Assembly (NCBI GenBank): GCA_021199595.1
Contig: JAJQHT010000045.1
Location: 1-11,700 of the forward strand
Reading direction: 5' to 3'
Length of the DNA: 11,700 bases
Source: Oscillospiraceae bacterium
Lineage (GTDB): Bacteria; Bacillota; Clostridia; Oscillospirales; Oscillospiraceae
Shown here piece by piece: positions 1-5,463 of the stretch; within the stretch, counting starts at the first letter, position 1, and every line of letters begins with the position of its first letter. The notes under the pieces are model-generated. The model saw only the letters and a list, made by a program, of their open reading frames with translations. It was not told the origin of the DNA and did no database searches. Position numbers and translations under genes: made by a program.

Positions 1-424
1 TGGAAAGCCGCCGCCGGGTTATCTCCTGGAACTTCCCGGGATTGTCTCCGGGGGCGGCCTTTTCCGTCATGTTGAAATGCGCTTCGATGACATAATGGAC
101 ATCCTGTAAAATCAGGGCGGCGCGCTGCTGGATGTCCTGCGAGGTATAGATGGTGAGGTCTGCATTGCCGCCCTTCATAACGGACAGGACGCTGCTCCCC
201 GGAATTACAGACTTCACCTCGTTTCGGCGGACATTGGTGAACTTGATGGGGGAGAGAAGGTATATGCGATCGATGACCCAGGTCATCCCCGGGTGCCAGA
301 AGACACTCTCAATCAGGCCCCGGGCCGCGCTGGGGGTGATGATGTCATAGCTTACCCGTTCCGTCTTCATCTCCGGGCGGGAAAAGCAGGCGTAAGGCCC
401 CCAGACTTCGATTTTGATGGACAA
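1..424 (-). CDS. cas5c: Cas5c (type I-C Cascade subunit and crRNA endonuclease), N-terminal part
   Basis: Only the first 141 codons are inside the window; the rest runs off the left edge. The translation starts MSIKIEVWGPYACFSRPEMK and contains SYDIITPSAARGLIESVFW, VIDRIYLLSPIKFTNVRRNE and DNPGKF, a series of motifs typical of the Cas5d/Cas5c family. In type I-C systems this protein cuts pre-crRNA within the repeat and stays on the 5' handle inside the effector complex. The start is TTG at 424: there is no in-frame ATG or GTG, an in-frame stop lies a few codons upstream, and a GGAG (434-437) sits 9 bases before it. A consensus promoter lies just upstream. The usual type I-C order is cas3-cas5-cas8c-cas7-cas4-cas1-cas2, so cas8c is expected next, outside the window. 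Family assignment is confident. Confidence 0.93.
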   Translation of the reverse strand, partial: MSIKIEVWGPYACFSRPEMKTERVSYDIITPSAARGLIESVFWHPGMTWVIDRIYLLSPIKFTNVRRNEVKSVIPGSSVLSVMKGGNADLTIYTSQDIQQRAALILQDVHYVIEAHFNMTEKAAPGDNPGKFQEITRRRLS

Positions 425-438
425 TGGCGTTCACTCCA

Positions 439-458
439 TTCATTTAATGAGTTGTGTA
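439..458 (+). promoter_or_regulatory. Predicted CreR-Cascade target site (TTC PAM plus partial protospacer) on the cas5c promoter
   Basis: TTC at 439-441 is followed by 17 bases (442-458) that match the spacer-like part of the small RNA at 543-559, except at positions 6 (A versus C) and 12 (T versus G). The match ends at position 18. TTC is the known type I-C PAM, and bases at every sixth position are flipped out in type I R-loops. The site covers the predicted cas5c transcription start (about 453). A Cascade footprint extending from the PAM would also cover the -10 at 460-465. The match and PAM are seen directly; repression is inferred. Confidence 0.82.
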
Positions 459-459
459 A

Positions 460-488
460 ATTATACTTCATAGAATATTGCTTGTCAA
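460..488 (-). promoter_or_regulatory. Sigma-A promoter of cas5c (perfect consensus)
   Basis: Read on the minus strand: TTGACA (488-483), a 17-base spacer, TATAAT (465-460). Both hexamers are perfect. The predicted start is near 453, giving a leader of about 29 bases before the cas5c TTG. The -35 is shared, on the opposite strand, with the plus-strand promoter at 482-510. A promoter this strong suggests that cas5c and the following genes are held down by a repressor. Confidence 0.88.
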
Positions 489-510
489 TAGGGAAAAGGT
501 CGTTTATAAT
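482..510 (+). promoter_or_regulatory. Sigma-A promoter of the CreR-like small RNA
   Basis: TTGTCA (482-487), a 17-base spacer, TATAAT (505-510). The -35 matches 5 of 6 and the -10 is perfect. The predicted start falls at about 517-518, exactly where the repeat-like sequence begins. It lies back to back with the cas5c promoter, and the two -35 hexamers overlap. Confidence 0.85.
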
Positions 511-532
511 AAAAAATGTCAGCGAAAGCTGA
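511..532 (-). terminator. Possible weak terminator for cas3 (same hairpin as the repeat-like element)
   Basis: Read on the minus strand, the hairpin TCAGC-TTTC-GCTGA (532-519) is followed by CATTTTTT. The stem has only 5 bp, so termination would be partial at best. It would separate cas3 transcription from the cas5c promoter directly downstream. Confidence 0.35.
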
Positions 533-542
533 GGGTTGAAAT
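518..542 (+). repeat. Degenerate CRISPR-repeat-like element of the small RNA
   Basis: A 25-base element starts with GTC, holds a 5-bp stem with a GAAA tetraloop (519-532) and ends in GGGTTGAAAT (533-542). This is the plan of a type I-C repeat, with a stem-loop followed by an unpaired handle ending TTGAAAT, but with a shortened stem. The last 11 bases would form the 5' handle held by Cas5c. There is only one copy and no second repeat after the spacer-like part. The genome's real repeat is outside the window, so the resemblance is to the family pattern as I know it. Confidence 0.7.
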
Positions 543-566
543 ATTTACTGAGTGGTGTATCCACGC

Positions 567-608
567 AAGGACGCGGTAAAGTACATTCTTTACCGTGTCC
601 TTTCTTCT
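567..608 (+). terminator. Intrinsic terminator of the small RNA
   Basis: A 15-bp stem (567-581 pairing with 588-602, one G-U pair in the plus-strand RNA) closes a 6-base loop and is followed by a U-rich tail TTTCTTCT. On the minus strand the G-U pair becomes an A-C mismatch and no T-run follows, so the element is directional for the plus strand. Its tail touches the cas3 stop codon (607-609). Confidence 0.75.
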
Positions 609-2778
609 ATAGAAATAAGCCCTGTCCCCCCTGAATATCGGATTTCAGCCCGGTCTCCCGGTCATACCAGATGGGAGAGGTCAAAACGGCAGAGCGCTCA
701 TCAATGGGATCCAGCGCCCCTGCCTGGTAGAGGGCCTGATACTGCTCCGCATAGACCTCTAGGCTGTAAGGGCCAAGCTTCCGATAAAGCGTTCGGTTTA
801 TCTGCCCGGCTTGGAGCTGCTGGCAGAGAGCCTTTCCCTCGTCAATGGGCAAATAGATCGTTCGGGTGGGGGACTCTATTAATATAAATTCCTTAGATAC
901 CGTGGCAAAGGGGAATTGCACGCCATTCCATCCCCGCCGAAAGGCGTCCATGATGTTCTTTTGATCTAGCGCTTCTTCTCCCTTGACGCCGTATAGGGTC
1001 TTAAAGTAGTAAGCAATGGCTTCCGGCATATCCAGCTCCCCGCACTCCCGCTGCGCGGCCCGCAGGGCGGTAATTTGCGGCTCTAACATCCTGGGTGATG
1101 GGCTGTCCTCCAGCGAGAACAGGTACACGGGACACCGGGCGGGGTCGGATTCCTTTCCCTCCCGGTTGCACCGCCCTGCCGTCTGCAAAAGGGAGTCCAG
1201 CCCGGCCTCCTCCCGGTAGGCCACAGGGAAGTCCACATCCACCCCTGCCTCAATCAGCGAGGTGGATACTACCCGGCAGGGGAGACCGTTTTTGAGCCGT
1301 TTCCGAATTTCCGCCAGCTTAGTTCGGCGGTCTGCGGCGCACAGCAGCGTGGTCAGGCAGAAGCTGCCCCCGTCCTTGGGCAGAGCGGCGTAGAGCTGCT
1401 GGGCTGTTTTGCGGCGGTTCACCACGCACAGCACCTGCCGATGTGCCGTTAAACGCTGGCCTAATGCCTTCAGGCTGAGACACCCCAGATCCTCCACATG
1501 ATTTCGCCGCAGCGCCTGATAAAGGGTCTCCCCATCGGGACAGATTTCCCGTAGCGGCAGCCCAGGGGCCAATGCTGCAAACAGGGGGGCTAAGGTGGGC
1601 TGGGTCGCAGTACACAGCACCGCTGTGGCTCCATAGTGCTCTACCAGCTGGGCGATAGCGGCGCAGCAGGGCCGGAGATAGGGCAGGGGGAGCGTTTGAG
1701 CCTCATCAAAAATGATGACGCTGTTGGCCAGATTGTGCAGTTTTCGGCAGCGGGAGGGGCGGCTGGCATAAAGGGATTCAAAAAACTGCACGGCGGTAGT
1801 GACGACCAATGGCGCGTCCCAATTCTCCGAGGCCAGCAGCTGGCGATACTCCTCCGGGGTCAGATCCTCAGGATCCTTTTGCCGGAAGGCGGCTTCGCTG
1901 TAGTGAGCCAGGACGTTTTCCGAACCCAGAATTTCCGAAAATACCTCTACTGTCTGGTCGATGATGGAAGTATAGGGAATAACGTAGATCACCCGCTGCA
2001 TTTTGTGTTCTGCGGCGTGGCGGAGGGCAAAGGCTAGGGAGGCTGTGGTCTTACCGCCGCCTGTTGGGACGGTTAAGGTGTAGAGGCCCTGCGGCCACTG
2101 GGCGCCGTGGTCTATGCAGGCGCGGAGAATGTCGTTGCGTCGGCGGTTCAGGTCGCTGGCGGGGTCGGCGTTCAGCCAGCTGTCAGTTTTGGCGGTGAGC
2201 ATATCCAGCAGCACTGGCAGGGGAGCATAGCCTCCCCGTGGCTGAAGACCCTGCATAAAGGTCTCTGTGTCCAAAAAATCCGCGTCCACCAGGCAGGAGT
2301 AGAGCATCCGGGTGAAGAAGCTGTCGGTAAAGCCGTCCGAACCCAGAAAAGGCAGGGGAGAGACCTGGGGAAGAACGACTTCCTGCTGCCAAGGGCTGCA
2401 GTCCGGTATCCGCTTCCGGGAGCGGCCCACCATGGTAGGGGCGTCCGATGTATCCAGCGTGCTGCCGCCGTCCGGTAGACCGGCGTGGTGTCCGGCGATG
2501 GCGTAGGCCGCTGGGGCCAGGCCATGCCGCAGTGCTTCCTGCGCACCCGCGGTGGAGTGGTCGGTGCGGGGCGCGTGTTCGGGGTCATTGATGCGCCGCT
2601 GGAAGGGCGCGGAGTATTTGCCGATGTCGTGGACGAGGCCGGCCCAACGGCCCCACGCCGCCGCGCCGAAGGAAGCGGCAAACTGTTCCGCCAGCGTGGC
2701 GGTTCCCTCCAGATGGGACTTGACGCTCTGGGTGCGTCCATCTTCGGCACGGTGTGCGATATATTTGTCTTTTTTCAT
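607..2778 (-). CDS. cas3: CRISPR-associated helicase-nuclease Cas3 (HD plus SF2 helicase, type I-C)
   Basis: A 723-residue protein with the standard Cas3 plan. The N-terminal HD nuclease has H22, the HD pair 50-51 (LVHDIGK), DH 73-74 and HH 97-98 (AGHHAGLP). The helicase has Walker A VPTGGGKT (237-244), the DEAQ box (358-361), TAT motif III (390-392), motif V STSLIEAGVDVDFP (505-518) and motif VI QTAGRCNR (532-539). All the expected catalytic residues are present. It is recruited to target-bound Cascade, then nicks and unwinds the DNA. The start is the ATG at 2778, with GGAGG five bases upstream; the frame stays open to a TTG at 2847 but has no better ribosome site there. cas3 has its own promoter and is separated from cas5c by a small-RNA gene, so the two are probably expressed independently. 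Confidence 0.97.
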   Translation of the reverse strand: MKKDKYIAHRAEDGRTQSVKSHLEGTATLAEQFAASFGAAAWGRWAGLVHDIGKYSAPFQRRINDPEHAPRTDHSTAGAQEALRHGLAPAAYAIAGHHAGLPDGGSTLDTSDAPTMVGRSRKRIPDCSPWQQEVVLPQVSPLPFLGSDGFTDSFFTRMLYSCLVDADFLDTETFMQGLQPRGGYAPLPVLLDMLTAKTDSWLNADPASDLNRRRNDILRACIDHGAQWPQGLYTLTVPTGGGKTTASLAFALRHAAEHKMQRVIYVIPYTSIIDQTVEVFSEILGSENVLAHYSEAAFRQKDPEDLTPEEYRQLLASENWDAPLVVTTAVQFFESLYASRPSRCRKLHNLANSVIIFDEAQTLPLPYLRPCCAAIAQLVEHYGATAVLCTATQPTLAPLFAALAPGLPLREICPDGETLYQALRRNHVEDLGCLSLKALGQRLTAHRQVLCVVNRRKTAQQLYAALPKDGGSFCLTTLLCAADRRTKLAEIRKRLKNGLPCRVVSTSLIEAGVDVDFPVAYREEAGLDSLLQTAGRCNREGKESDPARCPVYLFSLEDSPSPRMLEPQITALRAAQRECGELDMPEAIAYYFKTLYGVKGEEALDQKNIMDAFRRGWNGVQFPFATVSKEFILIESPTRTIYLPIDEGKALCQQLQAGQINRTLYRKLGPYSLEVYAEQYQALYQAGALDPIDERSAVLTSPIWYDRETGLKSDIQGGQGLFL

Positions 2779-2835
2779 ATCTGCCTCCTGCTCAGTCAAT
2801 GCATGATTTGCGGCAATAATGGCCGAAATAGTCAG

Positions 2836-2858
2836 TTGCGCGCGCAATGCCCGCGCAA
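2836..2858 (-). repeat. GC-rich inverted repeat in the cas3 leader
   Basis: TTGCGCG (2836-2842) and CGCGCAA (2852-2858) form a perfect 7-bp stem with a 9-base loop. The 12-base palindrome TTGCGCGCGCAA (2836-2847) lies inside the same stretch. It is in the roughly 96-base untranslated leader of cas3 and is not followed by a T-run. It could be a leader hairpin or a protein binding site; which one cannot be told from sequence. Confidence 0.4.
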
Positions 2859-2871
2859 AATTGTCAATTTT
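2857..2871. promoter_or_regulatory. Palindromic operator-like site at the cas3 transcription start
   Basis: A perfect 7-bp inverted repeat around one base: AAAATTG-T-CAATTTT. It sits just downstream of the predicted cas3 -10, where a bound regulator would block transcription. The core TTG-T-CAA recurs at 2903-2909 over the -35, with centres 42 bp apart. The regulator is unknown. Confidence 0.45.
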
Positions 2872-2880
2872 ACTAAAATC

Positions 2881-2909
2881 ATCCTACACTATTCGCAGCT
2901 GTTTGTCAA
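2881..2909 (-). promoter_or_regulatory. Sigma-A promoter of cas3
   Basis: On the minus strand: TTGACA (2909-2904), a 17-base spacer, TAGGAT (2886-2881). The -35 is perfect and the -10 matches 4 of 6. The predicted start is near 2874. The -35 lies inside the small palindrome TTTG-T-CAAA (2902-2910). Confidence 0.72.
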
Positions 2910-2977
2910 ATTTTTAATGAAAACGTGGTTAGATTTTTCATGTCAATATGAAATCAGAGAGCCAGGCACAAAGACGC

Positions 2978-3019
2978 AGAGCCGATGAACAGGTGAGTAC
3001 TCACAAGTTTATCGGCTCT
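2978..3019. terminator. Two-tier hairpin between the permease gene and cas3
   Basis: An outer 9-bp stem AGAGCCGAT/ATCGGCTCT (2978-2986 with 3011-3019) encloses the perfect palindrome GTGAGTACTCAC (2993-3004). It lies about 90 bases after the AEC permease stop and upstream of the cas3 promoter, so it may end the U32-permease transcript. The T-run is poor on both strands: TTTATAA follows on plus, and GCGTCTTTG on minus. Apart from this hairpin, the cas3 promoter and its palindromes, nothing else is recognised in the 331 gene-free bases 2779-3109. Confidence 0.4.
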
Positions 3020-3109
3020 TTATAAAGGGGGAATTATTTCATACCATAAAGGCATTTGGAAATCTTTTCTGCGTACGCGTTGGCGGAGTGGGGAATCCGA
3101 TTTTACAGG

Positions 3110-4054
3110 CTATATCAGTCCCATGCTCCGTAGGAGCCATAGCCAGGCGGTGATGGTGAAGGCGCTGAGAAGGGTGGTGAGCATGACTACGCTGGAGGAC
3201 AGCACTCCCTCGTGGCCCATGCTTTTGGCCATGACGAAGCCGCTGACCGTGGTGGCGGAGCCAAGCATGACCACGATGGTGGCCAGGGCGTCCTCCCGGA
3301 AGCCCAGGGCCACAGCGACGGGGATGAATATGGCCCCAAATCCCACCAGCTTCAAAAAGGCGGCCAGCACGGCGGGTTTGGCCCGGCCAAAGGCCCGCTT
3401 CAGGCTGAAGGTCGCGCCCATGGCGATAAGCCCCATAGGGGTGGCGGCGGAGCCGAGGCTTGAAACGGTCTTTTCCAGAATGGTGGGCATGGGAAGCCGC
3501 AGGGCCGACCACAAAAGTCCGGCGGCGATGGCGATGAGGATGGGGTTTGTTACTACCCCCTTCAGGGTGGACTTTACCGCGCCCTTGTCTAGGCCCGAAT
3601 GGGAGGGATGGAAGATAGACAGCACCAGCACCGCCATGATGTTATACAGCGGCACGCTGCCAATCATCATCAGGGGGGCCATGCCGGAGGTGCCATACAT
3701 ATTCTGAATAAAGGCCACGCCAAGAAGGGCCGCGCTGCTCCGATAGGAGGCCTGGATAAACTCCCCCCGAATGGTCTTGTCCCGCCAGAGAAGGGAGACG
3801 GCCCAGGCAATCAGGATGCAGCCCAGGGTGGCGAAAAAGCAAAAGAGAACGAATTTCGTGTCCCACAGGGCGGCGAAGTCCACGGTGGCCAGGTCGCTGA
3901 ACACCAGCACCGGCAGCAGGGCCTTGAACACGAAGGAGTTGAGCTTTCCCGCGGTGTCCTCCGAAAGCCAGCCTATGCGTCGGAACAGCACCCCCAGCAG
4001 CATCATCAAAAACACCGGCATGGTGGCGTTTAAGCTGAACAGCAGATTTTCCAT
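3110..4054 (-). CDS. AEC-family permease (auxin efflux carrier-like transporter)
   Basis: A 314-residue integral membrane protein made of about ten hydrophobic segments in two halves, a normal length for the family. Family hallmarks are the N-terminal FVFKALLPVLVFSDLA (41-56), YRSSAALLG (104-112), PLYNIMAV (135-142) and TNPILIA (169-175) before the second half. Bacterial AEC proteins export or import small organic anions such as malate; the substrate here cannot be told. The start ATG at 4054 follows the stop of the U32 gene by 3 bases, and its ribosome site (GGAGG, 10 bases upstream) lies inside the end of that gene. The two are therefore one operon and probably translationally coupled. No obvious functional link between permease and U32 protein is seen. 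Confidence 0.9.
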   Translation of the reverse strand: MENLLFSLNATMPVFLMMLLGVLFRRIGWLSEDTAGKLNSFVFKALLPVLVFSDLATVDFAALWDTKFVLFCFFATLGCILIAWAVSLLWRDKTIRGEFIQASYRSSAALLGVAFIQNMYGTSGMAPLMMIGSVPLYNIMAVLVLSIFHPSHSGLDKGAVKSTLKGVVTNPILIAIAAGLLWSALRLPMPTILEKTVSSLGSAATPMGLIAMGATFSLKRAFGRAKPAVLAAFLKLVGFGAIFIPVAVALGFREDALATIVVMLGSATTVSGFVMAKSMGHEGVLSSSVVMLTTLLSAFTITAWLWLLRSMGLI

Positions 4055-4057
4055 AGA

Positions 4058-5302
4058 TTATTCGCCTCCTTCCGGCTCGATTGCGTGGCCGGATATGCTT
4101 TCTGTCCGCCGCTTCCGCAGGAAGGAATCCGGCGGGGCCTGGACGGGGAGCGCCGTCCAAAGCGTCATTTTCGGGTGGCTGGCGGCGGGAAGGGCCTCGC
4201 CCGTCTCATCGTACAGCGCCCCGGCGGTAAAGGAAACAGGTGCGTGCCCCGGCATCAGCAGCTCCAGCTCGTCCCCGGGGAAGAAGCGGTTTCGCTGGCT
4301 CAGCCGGGCGCGGCCCGTCTCGTCACATTCCTCCACCAGGGCCACCACGTCGTATTGGGAGAAATAGCAGGCGTCCGCCGTGTACTGCCCCGGCTGGCCA
4401 AAGAAAAAGCCGGTGGAATAGGGCCGGTGGCTGACCTTGTAAACCTCCTGGCTCCATATTTCGTCCAGAGGCTCCCCTGCCAGGGCCGCGTCCGCCCCGT
4501 GGCGGTAGGCGTTCGCCACGGCGGCGGCGTAATAGGCGGATTTTGTCCGGCCCTCGATTTTAATGCTGGATACCCCCGCCTCCAGCAGCGCGGGGATATG
4601 GTCTATCATGCACAAATCCCGGGCGTTATAGAGATACGTTCCCCCATCCTCCACCAGCTCCATGGGCGCGCCGGGGCGCTTTTCCTCCGTGAGATAATAT
4701 TTCCAGCGGCAGGGCTGGGCGCAGCGGCCCCGGTTGGCGTCCCGCCCGGTCATGTAGGCGGACAGCAGGCACCGTCCGGAAAAGGACACGCACATGGCCC
4801 CGTGGCAGAATACCTCCAGCTCCAGCGCCGGGGGCGTATTGTCCCGCAGGGCGCGGATCTGCTCCAGGCTCATCTCCCGCGCCAGCACCACCCGGCTGGC
4901 CCCTAGGTCATAGAAGAACCGGGCCGTCTCGCTGTTCATCACCCCGGCCTGGGTGCTGATGTGAATGGCGAGACCCGGCGCGTATTTTTGGCACAGGCGC
5001 AAAACCCCCAGATCCGCCGCAATGACCGCATCCGCCCCCGCTGCCGCGAGCTGCTCCAAAAAGGCGGGTAGGGCCGCGATCTCCTCGTCGTCCGGGATGG
5101 TGTTGCAGGTCACATAGACCTTTACGCCCCGGCTGCGGCAGTAGTCCACGGCCCGGGCCATCTCCTCCGGGCCGAAGCATCCCGCCCCGGCCCGCATCCC
5201 AAAGGACGGCCCCGCCAGATATACCGCGTCCGCCCCGTAGGTCACGGCCATCCGCAGCTTCTCGCTGTCTCCCGCAGGGGAGAGAACCTCCAATGTAGGC
5301 AT
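4058..5302 (-). CDS. Peptidase U32 family protein (TrhP-like tRNA uridine hydroxylation factor)
   Basis: A 414-residue protein beginning MPTLEVLSPAGDSEKLRMAV, the typical N-terminus of the U32 family. The family signature EVFCHGAMCVSFSGRC lies at 163-178, followed by RCAQPC at 193-198. Cysteines 171, 178, 194 and 198 are the likely iron-sulfur cluster ligands. Members of this type (TrhP/YrrO/YegQ) take part in forming 5-hydroxyuridine at tRNA position 34 from prephenate. The old peptidase name reflects a collagenase claim for other members. The start at 5302 is chosen because GAGAGG lies 8 bases upstream; an in-frame ATG (5308) and GTG (5311) are too close to that site. First gene of an operon with the AEC permease. 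Family is sure; the exact TrhP role is likely, since paralogues exist in Clostridia. Confidence 0.9.
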   Translation of the reverse strand: MPTLEVLSPAGDSEKLRMAVTYGADAVYLAGPSFGMRAGAGCFGPEEMARAVDYCRSRGVKVYVTCNTIPDDEEIAALPAFLEQLAAAGADAVIAADLGVLRLCQKYAPGLAIHISTQAGVMNSETARFFYDLGASRVVLAREMSLEQIRALRDNTPPALELEVFCHGAMCVSFSGRCLLSAYMTGRDANRGRCAQPCRWKYYLTEEKRPGAPMELVEDGGTYLYNARDLCMIDHIPALLEAGVSSIKIEGRTKSAYYAAAVANAYRHGADAALAGEPLDEIWSQEVYKVSHRPYSTGFFFGQPGQYTADACYFSQYDVVALVEECDETGRARLSQRNRFFPGDELELLMPGHAPVSFTAGALYDETGEALPAASHPKMTLWTALPVQAPPDSFLRKRRTESISGHAIEPEGGE

Positions 5303-5336
5303 GGACATCACCTCTCTTTACATGGCTTTTTGGGAT

Positions 5337-5345
5337 ATTATAACA
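5337..5345 (-). promoter_or_regulatory. Extended -10 promoter of the U32-permease operon
   Basis: On the minus strand, TGT (5345-5343) is directly followed by TATAAT (5342-5337), an extended -10 with a perfect hexamer. No good -35 lies 17 bases upstream, because a hairpin occupies that stretch. The predicted start near 5330 gives a leader of about 28 bases. Confidence 0.6.
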
Positions 5346-5374
5346 CAAAGAGCCTGCCAGGGGCAGACTCTTTG
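5346..5374 (-). terminator. Hairpin, probable terminator of htrA
   Basis: CAAAGAG and CTCTTTG (7 bp), then one mismatch, then CTGCC and GGCAG (5 bp) around a 3-base loop. It lies about 90 bases after the htrA stop and directly upstream of the extended -10 of the next operon. The following minus-strand sequence is TGTTATAAT, only moderately T-rich. Confidence 0.5.
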
Positions 5375-5463
5375 CAGAAGGTAAGGACTTAAATTTTTAC
5401 GTTGGAGATTTTTCAATCAATCGGTTGGCCGACAACGGGACATCTATTTACACCGGCGCGGTA

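Larger units (their letters stand above)
518..608 (+). ncRNA. creR: CRISPR-repeat-like regulatory small RNA (CreR-type, Cas-regulating RNA)
   Basis: A plus-strand RNA of about 90 bases lies between the convergent cas3 and the divergent cas5c. It starts with a repeat-like segment (518-542): GTC, then the hairpin AGC-GAAA-GCT, then GGGTTGAAAT. It continues with a spacer-like segment (543-566) and ends in a 15-bp terminator hairpin. The 3' part of the repeat resembles the ends of type I-C repeats as I know them (GGATTGAAAT), at 9 of 10 bases. The spacer-like part is partly complementary to the cas5c promoter next to a TTC PAM, with mismatches only at positions 6 and 12 of the first 17. In known CreR and CreA RNAs, partial matching lets Cascade bind and block transcription without recruiting Cas3 to degrade DNA. 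A CreA-type antitoxin is less likely because no toxin gene lies behind the target promoter, only cas5c. Nothing about expression can be seen from sequence. Confidence 0.82.

Noticed and set aside
559..566. Minus-strand GCGTGGAT, like the 3' part of type I-C repeats.
   Set aside because: It is an 8-base match inside the spacer-like segment on the opposite strand, and the expected TGAAAT does not follow. The plus-strand repeat-like element at 518-542 has better placed stem, handle, promoter and target.
518..566. A true CRISPR array or mini-array.
   Set aside because: There is one repeat-like copy only, it is degenerate and short, and a terminator rather than a second repeat follows the spacer-like part.
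425..606. A CreTA-type toxin-antitoxin RNA pair.
   Set aside because: The target promoter leads directly into cas5c after about 29 bases. No separate toxin RNA or mini-reading frame with its own ribosome site lies between.
2779..2847. An extended cas3 start at TTG 2847.
   Set aside because: The extra 23 residues are not family-like, no ribosome site precedes them, and GGAGG sits correctly before the ATG at 2778.
3074..3105. Minus-strand CCCCACTCCGCCA, resembling a tRNA 3' end or an integration site.
   Set aside because: No T-loop consensus, no cloverleaf and no 5' half can be formed upstream. It is likely chance.
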